Positions 56,869 to 64,000 of a stretch of DNA of 64,000 nucleotides are shown here, piece after piece; within the stretch, counting starts at the first letter, position 1; every line of letters begins with the position of its first letter. Where the stretch lies: positions 62,001 through 126,000 of the forward strand of contig NZ_SPDV01000012.1 of NCBI RefSeq assembly GCF_004564275.1, written 5' to 3'. Below the pieces are notes generated by a model, which had not been told where the DNA came from, made no database searches, and saw only the letters and a program-made list of their open reading frames with translations. The stretch is from Sphingomonas parva (ex Maeng et al. 2020). Lineage in GTDB: Bacteria > Pseudomonadota > Alphaproteobacteria > Sphingomonadales > Sphingomonadaceae. The position numbers were made by a program, and so were the translations under genes.

Positions 56869-57128
56869 AGGGCTGGCGCGGCTCCGAGATTCGGAGCCAA
56901 GGGATTCGGGTCACGCGGCGAAAGGCCGGCGTGGCGACGGGCTCCGAGGGGCCCGCACAAAGTAACACTTTGTGGGAATTGGGATACCGCACGGCTTGCC
57001 GTGGTCTGCGTCCCCCGCATCTCCGCTTCGGCGGGGAATGGCCCAAGCGGGGCACGTATCTTTTTTGGGCTGGCACGCCCGCGGGAACGCACAAGTTCTC
57101 GCGGGCCTCTGTTTAAGGAGTGTGGATC
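56869..57128 (+). promoter_or_regulatory. Structured spacer between rpsJ and rplC
   Basis: 260 bases without a gene inside an operon that is normally tight. It holds several stems: GGCTCCGA/TCGGAGCC (56880-56898), CACAAAGT/ACTTTGTG (56956-56974), CCCCGC (57013) with two alternative partners GCGGGG at 57031 and 57047, a T6 tract at 57061, and a 12-bp terminator-like stem at 57077-57106. It looks like a regulatory leader for rplC and the genes behind it. Confidence 0.65.
57077..57114 (+). terminator. Terminator-like hairpin just before rplC
   Basis: GCCCGCGGGAAC-gcacaa-GTTCTCGCGGGC pairs in all 12 positions (one G-U), followed by CTCTGTTT and then the AAGGAG site of rplC. It could end transcription or mask the ribosome site. 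Its 3' arm stops 8 bases before AAGGAG. Confidence 0.6.
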
Positions 57129-57860
57129 ATGCGCACTGGCGTGATCGCGAAGAAAATGGGTATGACCCGACTGTTCCAGGAAGACGGCCGCCACGTGCCG
57201 GTCACCGTCCTGGCTCTCGACAACGTTCAGGTGGTGGCGCGCAAGGAAGCCGACAACGACGGTTACGTCGCTGTCCAGGTCGGCGCGGGCACTGCCAAGG
57301 CCAAGAACCTGACCAAGCCGCAGCGCGGCCACTTCGGCAAGGCCGAGGTGGAGCCGAAGGCCCGCCTCGCGGAGTTCCGCGTGGCCGAGGACGCGCTTCT
57401 CGACGTGGGCGCGGAAATTTCCGCCGACCATTTCGCGATCGGCCAGCTGGTCGACATCCAGGGTGTGACCCAGGGCAAGGGCTTCGCCGGCGCCATGAAG
57501 CGCTGGGGTTTCGGCGGTCTGCGCGCCACCCACGGCGTCTCGGTCTCGCACCGTTCGCACGGCTCGACCGGTAACCGCCAGGATCCGGGCCGCGTCTTCA
57601 AGAACAAGAAGATGGCCGGCCACATGGGTGCCCGCAACCGCACCCAGCAGAACCTCGAGGTCGTCCGCACGGACGTCGAGCGCGGCCTGATCTTCGTCAA
57701 GGGCTCGGTTCCGGGCCACAAGGGCGGCTGGCTGCTGGTCAAGGACGCCGTCAAGGTCGCCCGCCACGCCGAGGCGCCGTATCCGGCCGGCATCCGCCAG
57801 GCCGCTTCCACCACCGACGCTCCCGCTCCGGCGGCAGCCACCGAAGCCCAGGAAGGCTAA
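57129..57860 (+). CDS. rplC: 50S ribosomal protein L3
   Basis: 243 residues, longer than the 210 of E. coli because of an Ala/Pro-rich C-terminal tail ([18 protein letters not shown]), common in sphingomonads. [20 protein letters not shown] and [14 protein letters not shown] are diagnostic. The ATG at 57129 has AAGGAG 9 bases upstream. It reaches the peptidyl transferase centre. Opens the long tight run to rpsQ. Confidence 0.97.
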   Translation: MRTGVIAKKMGMTRLFQEDGRHVPVTVLALDNVQVVARKEADNDGYVAVQVGAGTAKAKNLTKPQRGHFGKAEVEPKARLAEFRVAEDALLDVGAEISADHFAIGQLVDIQGVTQGKGFAGAMKRWGFGGLRATHGVSVSHRSHGSTGNRQDPGRVFKNKKMAGHMGARNRTQQNLEVVRTDVERGLIFVKGSVPGHKGGWLLVKDAVKVARHAEAPYPAGIRQAASTTDAPAPAAATEAQEG

Positions 57861-57863
57861 GTC

Positions 57864-58490
57864 ATGAAGGTCAAGGTTCAGACCCTCGATGCCAAGGGCA
57901 GCGGCGAGATCGAGCTCAACGATGCCGTGTTCGGCGTCGAGCCGCGCGCGGACATCCTGCACCGCGTCGTCACCTGGCAGCTCGAGAAGCGCCGCGGCAC
58001 CGCCCGCGCCGCCCGCGAGCGCTCCGACGTCGCGCGCACCGGCAAGAAGTTCGGCCGCCAGAAGGGCGGCGGCACCGCCCGTCACGGCGATCGCCGCGCT
58101 CCCGTCTTCATCGGCGGCGGCAAGGCCCATGGTCCCCGCGTCCGCGACTTCAATCCGTCGCTGAACAAGAAGGTCCGCGCGCTCGGCCTGAAGATGGCGC
58201 TCAGCAGCAAGGCCGCGGCCGGCCAGCTGATCGTCCTCGACAGCCTGGACGTCCAGGAAGCGAAGACCAAGGCGGTTCGCGAGCAGCTCGGCAAGCTCGG
58301 GCTCGGCAAGACCGCGCTGGTGATCGACGGCGACGCGCTGAACGTCGGCTTCGCCCAGGCGTCGTCGAACCTGCGCCAGATCGACCTGCTGCCGGCGATC
58401 GGCGCCAACGTCTACGACATTCTGAAGCATGAGACTCTGGTGCTGACCCGCGCCGCGGTCGAGAAGCTGGAGGCCCGGTTCAATGGCTAA
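57864..58490 (+). CDS. rplD: 50S ribosomal protein L4
   Basis: 208 residues. [20 protein letters not shown] is the extended loop that lines the exit tunnel. In E. coli L4 represses the S10 operon by acting on its leader; whether this L4 acts on the structured spacer at 56869-57128 is untested. Starts 3 bases after rplC and overlaps rplW by 8. Confidence 0.97.
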   Translation: MKVKVQTLDAKGSGEIELNDAVFGVEPRADILHRVVTWQLEKRRGTARAARERSDVARTGKKFGRQKGGGTARHGDRRAPVFIGGGKAHGPRVRDFNPSLNKKVRALGLKMALSSKAAAGQLIVLDSLDVQEAKTKAVREQLGKLGLGKTALVIDGDALNVGFAQASSNLRQIDLLPAIGANVYDILKHETLVLTRAAVEKLEARFNG

Positions 58491-58797
58491 GGCGAAGAAC
58501 AGCCAGGTCGACATCAATCATTACGATGTCGTCCTCGCGCCCCACATCACCGAGAAGACGACGCTGCTCAGCGAGCAGAACGGCTACGTCTTCAAGGTCG
58601 CGAACTCCGCCACCAAGCCGCAGATCAAGGCGGCCGTCGAGGCGCTGTTCGGCGTCAGCGTCAAGGGCGTGAACACCCTGACGCAGAAGGGCAAGACCAA
58701 GCGCTGGAAGGGTCGTCCCTACACGCGCTCGGACGTCAAGAAGGCGATCGTGACGCTGGCCGAAGGCCAGTCGATCGACGTCACCACCGGTATCTGA
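58483..58797 (+). CDS. rplW: 50S ribosomal protein L23
   Basis: 104 residues. [20 protein letters not shown] and [20 protein letters not shown] are diagnostic. L23 sits at the tunnel exit and docks trigger factor and SRP. Its ATG overlaps the rplD end by 8 bases, a coupling typical for the operon. Confidence 0.97.
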   Translation: MAKAKNSQVDINHYDVVLAPHITEKTTLLSEQNGYVFKVANSATKPQIKAAVEALFGVSVKGVNTLTQKGKTKRWKGRPYTRSDVKKAIVTLAEGQSIDVTTGI

Positions 58798-58810
58798 GGG
58801 CGCTCGAGAA

Positions 58811-59647
58811 ATGGCACTCAAGACCTATAATCCGACGACCTCGTCGCAGCGCGGCCTGATCCTCGTCGACAAGTCGGCGCTCTGGAAGGGCAAGCCGGTC
58901 AAGGCGCTGACCGAAGGCAAGCGCAAGACCGGCGGCCGCAACAACAAGGGCCACGTGACCTCGCGCGGCATCGCCGGCGGCCACAAGCAGCGCTACCGCT
59001 ACATCGACTTCAAGCGTCGCAAGTGGGACGTTCCCGCGACCGTCGAACGCCTGGAGTACGATCCGAACCGGACCGCGTTCATCGCTCTCGTCAAGTACGA
59101 GGACGGCGAGCAGGCCTATATCATCGCGCCGCAGCGTCTGGCGCCGGGTGACGTGATCGTCGCCGGCCGCCGCACCGACGTGAAGCCGGGCAACGCGATG
59201 GAGCTGGGCTCGATGCCGGTCGGCACCATCGTCCACAATGTGGAGATGAAGCCGGGCAAGGGCGCCCAGATCGCTCGCTCGGCCGGGACCTACGTCCAGG
59301 TCGTCGGCCGCGACCGCGGCATGGTGATCGTCAGGCTCAATTCAGGCGAGCAGCGTTATATCCACGCCAACTGCATGGCGACGGTCGGTGCGGTGTCCAA
59401 CCCGGACAACCAGAACCAGAACTTCGCCAAGGCGGGCCGCAGCCGCTGGATGGGCCGTCGTCCGCTGACCCGCGGCGTCGCCAAGAACCCGGTCGATCAC
59501 CCGCACGGTGGTGGTGAGGGCCGGACCTCGGGCGGCCGCCATCCGGTCACCCCGTGGGGCAAGCCGACCAAGGGTGCCCGCACCCGCAACAACAAGGCGA
59601 CGGACAAGATGATCATCCGTTCGCGCCACGCTAAGAAGAAGAGGTAA
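58811..59647 (+). CDS. rplB: 50S ribosomal protein L2
   Basis: 278 residues, full length. [20 protein letters not shown]-type loop near the N-terminus and [20 protein letters not shown] near the C-terminus, with the conserved His near the peptidyl transferase centre, are present. 13 bases after rplW. Confidence 0.98.
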   Translation: MALKTYNPTTSSQRGLILVDKSALWKGKPVKALTEGKRKTGGRNNKGHVTSRGIAGGHKQRYRYIDFKRRKWDVPATVERLEYDPNRTAFIALVKYEDGEQAYIIAPQRLAPGDVIVAGRRTDVKPGNAMELGSMPVGTIVHNVEMKPGKGAQIARSAGTYVQVVGRDRGMVIVRLNSGEQRYIHANCMATVGAVSNPDNQNQNFAKAGRSRWMGRRPLTRGVAKNPVDHPHGGGEGRTSGGRHPVTPWGKPTKGARTRNNKATDKMIIRSRHAKKKR

Positions 59648-59649
59648 CA

Positions 59650-59925
59650 ATGGCCCGCTCCGTCTGGAAAGGTCCGTTCGTCGAGCTGTCGCTGCTGAAG
59701 AAGGCAGAGGCCGCGCAGGACGCCAACAGCCGTGCGCCGATCAAGACCTGGTCGCGCCGTTCGACGATCCTCCCGCAGTTCGTCGGCCTCACCTTCAACG
59801 TCTACAACGGCAAGAAATTCATTCCCGTTTCGGTGAATGAAGAGATGGTCGGGATGAAGCTCGGCGAGTTCGCGCCGACCCGCTACTTCCCCGGCCACGC
59901 GGCCGACAAGAAGGGCAAGAGATAA
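59650..59925 (+). CDS. rpsS: 30S ribosomal protein S19
   Basis: 91 residues; [20 protein letters not shown] and [20 protein letters not shown] identify it. S19 partners S13 in the 30S head. Begins 2 bases after the rplB stop. Confidence 0.97.
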   Translation: MARSVWKGPFVELSLLKKAEAAQDANSRAPIKTWSRRSTILPQFVGLTFNVYNGKKFIPVSVNEEMVGMKLGEFAPTRYFPGHAADKKGKR

Positions 59926-59928
59926 GCC

Positions 59929-60306
59929 ATGGGCAAGCAGGCATCCCCCCGCAAGGTCGCGGACAACGAGGCGCTGGCGGTCGGCACGACCATCCGCGGC
60001 TCGGCGCAGAAGCTGAACCTGGTCGCGGCGATGATCCGTGGTCGCAAGGCCGAGGACGCGCTCAACATCCTGTCCTTCTCGCCGAAGGCGATGGCGGTCG
60101 AGGTTCGCAAGGTGCTCGCTTCGGCGATCGCCAATGCCGAGAACAACCACAACCTCGACGTCGACGCGCTGGTCGTCGCCGAGGCCTCGGTCGGCAAGAG
60201 CATCTCGATGAAGCGGTTCACCCCGCGCGCGCGCGGTCGCTCGAGCCGGATCGTCAAACCGTTCAGCCGCGTGCGCATCGTCGTCCGCGAGCAGCAGGAA
60301 GCGTAA
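59929..60306 (+). CDS. rplV: 50S ribosomal protein L22
   Basis: 125 residues. [20 protein letters not shown] and the C-terminal beta-hairpin region [20 protein letters not shown] are typical; the hairpin lines the exit tunnel where macrolide-resistance changes occur. Three bases after rpsS. Confidence 0.97.
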   Translation: MGKQASPRKVADNEALAVGTTIRGSAQKLNLVAAMIRGRKAEDALNILSFSPKAMAVEVRKVLASAIANAENNHNLDVDALVVAEASVGKSISMKRFTPRARGRSSRIVKPFSRVRIVVREQQEA

Positions 60307-60309
60307 ACC

Positions 60310-61005
60310 ATGGGTCAGAAAACCTCTCCGATCGGGCTCCGCCTCCAGATCAACCGGACCTGGGACAGCCGCTGGTACGCCGACGGCGCCGATTACAGCC
60401 GGCTGCTGGTCGAGGATCTCAAGATCCGCAAGTTCATCATGAAGACGCTGCCGCAGGCGGCGATCTCCAAGGTGGTGATCGAGCGTCCGGCCAAGCTGTG
60501 CCGCGTTTCCATCTATGCCGCGCGCCCCGGCGTGATCATCGGCAAGAAGGGCGCCGACATCGAGAAGCTCAGGAAGCAGCTCGGTGCGATGACGCAGAGC
60601 GACGTCAGCCTGAACATCGTCGAGATCCGCAAGCCGGAGATCGACTCCAAGCTCGTCGCCCAGGGCGTCGCCGACCAGCTCGAGCGCCGTATCGCGTTCC
60701 GCCGGGCGATGAAGCGCGCCGTGCAGTCCGCCCTCCGCCTCGGCGCGGAAGGCATCCGCATCACCTGCTCGGGCCGTCTCGGCGGCGCCGAGATCGCGCG
60801 GACCGAATGGTATCGCGAGGGCCGCGTTCCGCTGCACACGCTGCGCGCGAACGTCGATTATGCGGAAGCGACCGCCCACACCGCCTACGGCGTGTGCGGC
60901 ATCAAGGTCTGGATCTTCAAGGGTGAGATCCTCGGCCATGACCCGATGGCCCAGGACCGGCTGATGATGGAGGCTCAGACCTCCGGCGTCCGCCCGGCCC
61001 GCTGA
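60310..61005 (+). CDS. rpsC: 30S ribosomal protein S3
   Basis: 231 residues. KH domain motif [20 protein letters not shown] and the C-terminal [16 protein letters not shown] are intact. S3 is part of the mRNA entry helicase. Three bases after rplV. Confidence 0.98.
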   Translation: MGQKTSPIGLRLQINRTWDSRWYADGADYSRLLVEDLKIRKFIMKTLPQAAISKVVIERPAKLCRVSIYAARPGVIIGKKGADIEKLRKQLGAMTQSDVSLNIVEIRKPEIDSKLVAQGVADQLERRIAFRRAMKRAVQSALRLGAEGIRITCSGRLGGAEIARTEWYREGRVPLHTLRANVDYAEATAHTAYGVCGIKVWIFKGEILGHDPMAQDRLMMEAQTSGVRPAR

Positions 61006-61020
61006 GTTTAGGAACGAGCA

Positions 61021-61452
61021 ATGCTGCAACCGAAACGCACCAAGTTCCGCAAGGCCTTCAAGGGCCGCATCCATGGCGATGCCAAGGGCGGCACGGCGCT
61101 GAACTTCGGCGCTTATGGCCTGAAGGCGATGGAGCCGGAGCGGATCACCGCCCGTCAGATCGAGGCGGCCCGCCGCGCGATCACCCGCCACATCAAGCGT
61201 CAGGGCCGTCTCTGGATCCGGATTTTCCCGGACGTGCCGGTCTCCTCCAAGCCGGCCGAAGTCCGCATGGGCTCCGGTAAGGGCAGCCCGGAATTCTGGG
61301 TCGCCCGCGTCAAGCCGGGCCGGATCCTGTTCGAGCTCGACGGCGTGCCCGGCCCGCTCGCCAAGACCGCCTTCGAGCGTGCGATGGAAAAACTGCCGAT
61401 CAAGACCAAGGTGGTTGCCCGCCTTGGCGAATCGCTGACCGAGGAAGCCTGA
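61021..61452 (+). CDS. rplP: 50S ribosomal protein L16
   Basis: 143 residues. [19 protein letters not shown] and [20 protein letters not shown] identify it. L16 organises the tRNA path near the A site. AGGAACGAGCA precedes the ATG. Confidence 0.98.
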   Translation: MLQPKRTKFRKAFKGRIHGDAKGGTALNFGAYGLKAMEPERITARQIEAARRAITRHIKRQGRLWIRIFPDVPVSSKPAEVRMGSGKGSPEFWVARVKPGRILFELDGVPGPLAKTAFERAMEKLPIKTKVVARLGESLTEEA

Positions 61453-61453
61453 G

Positions 61454-61663
61454 ATGGCCCAGATCGACGATCTCAAGACCCGCACCGACGACCAGCTCCA
61501 CGAGCAGCTGGGCGACCTCAAGCGCGAGCAGTTCAACCTGCGCTTCCAGGCCGCCACCAACCAGCTCGAGAAGCCGTCGCGTGTTCGTGAAGTGCGCCGC
61601 ACCATTGCGCGCATCAAGACGCTGCAGAGCGACCGCGCCCGCGCCGCTCAGACCAAGGCCTAA
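61454..61663 (+). CDS. rpmC: 50S ribosomal protein L29
   Basis: 69 residues. The helical hairpin with [20 protein letters not shown] and [13 protein letters not shown] is typical of L29, near the tunnel exit. Starts one base after the rplP stop. Confidence 0.96.
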   Translation: MAQIDDLKTRTDDQLHEQLGDLKREQFNLRFQAATNQLEKPSRVREVRRTIARIKTLQSDRARAAQTKA

Positions 61664-61675
61664 GGAGTAGATAGA

Positions 61676-61945
61676 ATGCCGAAGCGCGTTCTCACCGGCA
61701 GGATCGTGTCGGACAAGACCGACAAGACCGTGGTGGTCCTGGTCGAGCGGCGGGTGAAGCACCCGCTCTACGGCAAGATCATCAAGCTGTCGAAGAAGTA
61801 CCACGCCCATGACGAGACCAACGCGTTTCGTGAGGGTGAGACCGTCCGCATCGAGGAGACGCGGCCGATCTCGAAGCTGAAGACCTGGCGGGTCCTCGAT
61901 CGCGTGGACACCCACGCGACCCCGCAGAAGGCAGACGTCGCCTGA
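61676..61945 (+). CDS. rpsQ: 30S ribosomal protein S17
   Basis: 89 residues. [20 protein letters not shown] and [20 protein letters not shown] are diagnostic OB-fold segments. AAGGAGTAGATAG is the ribosome site. Last gene of the S10 operon; a 70-base gap follows before rplN. Confidence 0.97.
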   Translation: MPKRVLTGRIVSDKTDKTVVVLVERRVKHPLYGKIIKLSKKYHAHDETNAFREGETVRIEETRPISKLKTWRVLDRVDTHATPQKADVA

Positions 61946-62015
61946 GGCACGTACGCCTCGCGTTGAAACTGATCGCCGGACTTGTTCCGGTTGAAGTGAA
62001 AGAAGGAATGGATCG

Positions 62016-62384
62016 ATGATCCAGATGCAGTCGAACCTCGACGTTGCCGACAATTCTGGCGCCAAGCGCGTCCAGTGCATCAAGGTGCTCGGCGGCTCGA
62101 AGCGGCGCTTTGCCGGCGTTGGCGACGTCATCGTCGTCTCCGTCAAGGAAGCCGCGCCGCGCGGTCGCGTGAAGAAGGGTGACGTCCACAAGGCCGTCAT
62201 CGTCCGCACCGCCAAGGACATCCACCGTGCCGACGGATCGACCATCCGGTTCGATTCGAACGCCGCGGTGCTCGTCAACAACAACCAGGAGCCGATCGGC
62301 ACCCGCATCTTCGGCCCGGTCGTTCGCGAGCTGCGTGCCAAGAAGCACATGAAGATCATCAGCCTGGCGCCGGAGGTCCTGTAA
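62016..62384 (+). CDS. rplN: 50S ribosomal protein L14
   Basis: 122 residues, the invariant family length. [20 protein letters not shown] and [12 protein letters not shown]-type C-terminus are present. First gene of the spc group. The 70 bases upstream include a small CCGGA/TCCGG hairpin and GAAAGAAGGA, but no convincing promoter. Confidence 0.98.
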   Translation: MIQMQSNLDVADNSGAKRVQCIKVLGGSKRRFAGVGDVIVVSVKEAAPRGRVKKGDVHKAVIVRTAKDIHRADGSTIRFDSNAAVLVNNNQEPIGTRIFGPVVRELRAKKHMKIISLAPEVL

Positions 62385-62388
62385 CATC

Positions 62389-62709
62389 ATGGCTGCTGCA
62401 AAGATCAAGAAAGGCGACCGTGTCGTCGTCCTGTCCGGCAAGGACAAGGGCAAGACCGGCGAAGTGACGAAGGCGATGCCGAAGGACGGCAAGGTCGTCG
62501 TCGCGGGCGTCAACATCATCACGCGTCACCGCAAGCCGTCGCAGGCCAACCCGCAGGGCGGCCTCGAGCGGAGCGAGGCGCCGCTTCACATTTCCAAGGT
62601 CGCGATCTCGGACCCGAAGGACGGCAAGCCCAGCCGGGTCCGCTTCGAGATCCGCGACGGCAAGAAGGTCCGCGTTGCCGCGCGGTCCGGGGAGTTGATC
62701 AATGGCTGA
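62389..62709 (+). CDS. rplX: 50S ribosomal protein L24
   Basis: 106 residues. [20 protein letters not shown] is the KOW motif. L24 starts 50S assembly. Begins 4 bases after rplN and overlaps rplE by 8 bases. Confidence 0.97.
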   Translation: MAAAKIKKGDRVVVLSGKDKGKTGEVTKAMPKDGKVVVAGVNIITRHRKPSQANPQGGLERSEAPLHISKVAISDPKDGKPSRVRFEIRDGKKVRVAARSGELING

Positions 62710-63286
62710 CGCCAAGTACACCGCGCGTCTGAAGCGCGACTATGACGAGCGCATCGTCCCGGCGATGATCGAGAAGTTCGGCTACAAGAACCGTCTCGAA
62801 GTGCCGAAGCTCGAGAAGATCGTCCTCAACATGGGCGTGGGCGAGGCGACGCAGGACAAGAAGAAGGTCGAGACCGCGGCTGCCGAGATGCAGCTGATCG
62901 CCGGCCAGAAGCCTGTCGTCACCAAGGCGAAGAAGTCGATCGCGCAGTTCAAGCTGCGCGAGGGCATGCCGATCGGCGTGAAGGTCACCCTTCGCCGCGA
63001 GCGCATGTACGAGTTCCTCGACCGCCTGATCACGATCGCGCTGCCGCGCGTCCGCGACTTCCGTGGCCTGAACGCCAAGTCGTTCGACGGGCGCGGCAAT
63101 TACGCGATGGGTCTCAAGGAGCAGATCGTGTTCCCGGAGATCAACTATGACCGCATCGAGAAGGTGCGCGGCATGGACATCATCGTCACCACCACCGCGA
63201 AGACGGACGAAGAGGCGCGCGAGCTGCTGCGCCTGTTCAACTTCCCGTTCCCGCGCACCGAAGAAGATCAGAAGCAGGCGGCCTGA
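62702..63286 (+). CDS. rplE: 50S ribosomal protein L5
   Basis: 194 residues; somewhat longer than the 179 of E. coli because of a C-terminal tail (TEEDQKQAA). [19 protein letters not shown] and [19 protein letters not shown] are diagnostic. L5 binds 5S rRNA. ATG lies inside the rplX end. Confidence 0.98.
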   Translation: MADAKYTARLKRDYDERIVPAMIEKFGYKNRLEVPKLEKIVLNMGVGEATQDKKKVETAAAEMQLIAGQKPVVTKAKKSIAQFKLREGMPIGVKVTLRRERMYEFLDRLITIALPRVRDFRGLNAKSFDGRGNYAMGLKEQIVFPEINYDRIEKVRGMDIIVTTTAKTDEEARELLRLFNFPFPRTEEDQKQAA

Positions 63287-63327
63287 GGCCCCTCGCTTCT
63301 GAAGCAAGAAAGGCGAGAACTTAAGTC

Positions 63328-63633
63328 ATGGCGAAACTGAGTTCCATCAACAAGAACGAGCGTCGCAAGAAGCTGGTGAAGAAGTACTCCGGCCAGTATG
63401 CGAAGCTGAAGGCGATTGCGGACGACGAGAGCCGCGATGAGACCGAGCGTCTGATCGCGCGTCTGAAGATGGCCGAGATCCCGCGCAACGCGAACCCGAC
63501 CCGGGTCCGCAACCGCTGCCAGATCACCGGCCGCCCGCGCGCCAACTATCGCAAATTCGGACTTTCGCGAATCATGATCCGGGAACTGGGCAACAAGGGC
63601 CTCATCCCGGGCCTCACGAAGTCGAGCTGGTAA
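63328..63633 (+). CDS. rpsN: 30S ribosomal protein S14, zinc-free long form
   Basis: 101 residues with only one Cys and no CxxC pairs, so it is the zinc-independent form. [20 protein letters not shown] is the conserved C-terminal block. AGAACTTAAGTC lies upstream and 41 bases separate it from rplE. Confidence 0.97.
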   Translation: MAKLSSINKNERRKKLVKKYSGQYAKLKAIADDESRDETERLIARLKMAEIPRNANPTRVRNRCQITGRPRANYRKFGLSRIMIRELGNKGLIPGLTKSSW

Positions 63634-63643
63634 GGTATAGATC

Positions 63644-64000
63644 ATGCCATTGACCGATCCCCTGGGTGATATGCTCACCCGCATCCGCAACGGCCAGCAG
63701 GCCCGGAAGGATAGCGTCGTCTCCCCGGCGTCGAAGCTGAGGGCCCGCGTCCTCGACGTGCTTCAGCGCGAGGGCTATATCCGCGGCTACACGGAAGAGG
63801 CGCTCGGCCGCCACGCCGGCCTGCGCATCGAGCTCAAGTATTTCGAAGGCCGTCCGGCGATCCAGCACGTGGCGCGCGTCTCGAAGCCGGGCCGCCGCGT
63901 CTACTCGGGCAGCCAGGATCTGCCGCGGGTCCGCAACGGCCTCGGCATCACCATCGTGTCGACTCCGCGCGGCGTTCTCTCGGACGCGGAAGCGCGCGAG
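63644..64000 (+). CDS. rpsH: 30S ribosomal protein S8 (3' end outside window)
   Basis: 119 codons are visible from the ATG at 63644; the family has about 131, so only the last dozen residues are missing. [20 protein letters not shown] and [16 protein letters not shown] are diagnostic. S8 binds central 16S rRNA and in E. coli represses the spc operon. Confidence 0.97.
   Translation, partial: MPLTDPLGDMLTRIRNGQQARKDSVVSPASKLRARVLDVLQREGYIRGYTEEALGRHAGLRIELKYFEGRPAIQHVARVSKPGRRVYSGSQDLPRVRNGLGITIVSTPRGVLSDAEARE

Overview
The window is GC-rich bacterial chromosome from an alphaproteobacterium, very probably order Sphingomonadales. Supporting signs are a CtrA response regulator with a TTAA-N7-TTAAC box upstream, a large TonB-dependent receptor of the Caulobacter/Xanthomonas/sphingomonad type, an RcnB-like secreted protein, a Bpt aminoacyl-transferase, and split TCA-cycle and pyruvate dehydrogenase operons. 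I see no tRNA, rRNA, insertion sequence, prophage or CRISPR array. About 62 protein genes are supported, and only the first (sppA) and last (rpsH) run off the edges.

Layout. 1-2.7 kb: end of signal peptide peptidase SppA, a GNAT acetyltransferase, a TRIC/UPF0126 membrane protein and a PepSY protein. 2.7-14.5 kb, minus strand: a central-metabolism block reading sdhB, thioesterase, zapE, M20 peptidase, then mdh, sucD, sucA, sucB, lpd. sucC and sdhCDA are not here. 14.5-18.6 kb: an ATP-grasp ligase divergent from a PLP-dependent enzyme whose 3' end is fused out of frame to a 5'-truncated dsbD, which looks like a natural deletion at a short microhomology. 18.6-23.2 kb: YtcJ-like amidohydrolase, threonine ammonia-lyase, Bpt transferase and an unknown secreted protein.

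23.5-37.7 kb is a polysaccharide-utilisation locus, most likely for pectin. It holds a TonB receptor behind two copies of a perfect 12-bp palindrome, two GH28-type proteins (one without the usual catalytic His motif), a two-domain esterase, a 1278-residue secreted protein of unknown function with lectin-like and barrel-like parts, a second esterase, and a LacI regulator that is the obvious candidate to bind the palindromes. 37.8-41.9 kb: ctrA, an RluA-type pseudouridine synthase, arfB, free-methionine sulfoxide reductase, an RcnB-like gene behind a second perfect CtrA box, and a universal stress protein. 42-44.8 kb: pyruvate dehydrogenase E2 and its own E3. 44.8-51.9 kb: small envelope proteins, two secreted amidohydrolases flanking an atypical Nramp-family transporter, DUF3140, a cupin and a small coiled-coil protein.

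52-64 kb holds the str operon (rpsL, rpsG, fusA, tuf), then the S10 operon (rpsJ to rpsQ) and the start of the spc operon (rplN to rpsH). Two leaders contain terminator-like hairpins just before translation starts (before rpsL and before rplC), which suggests attenuation. S12 carries Arg at position 88, a change known to give streptomycin resistance elsewhere.
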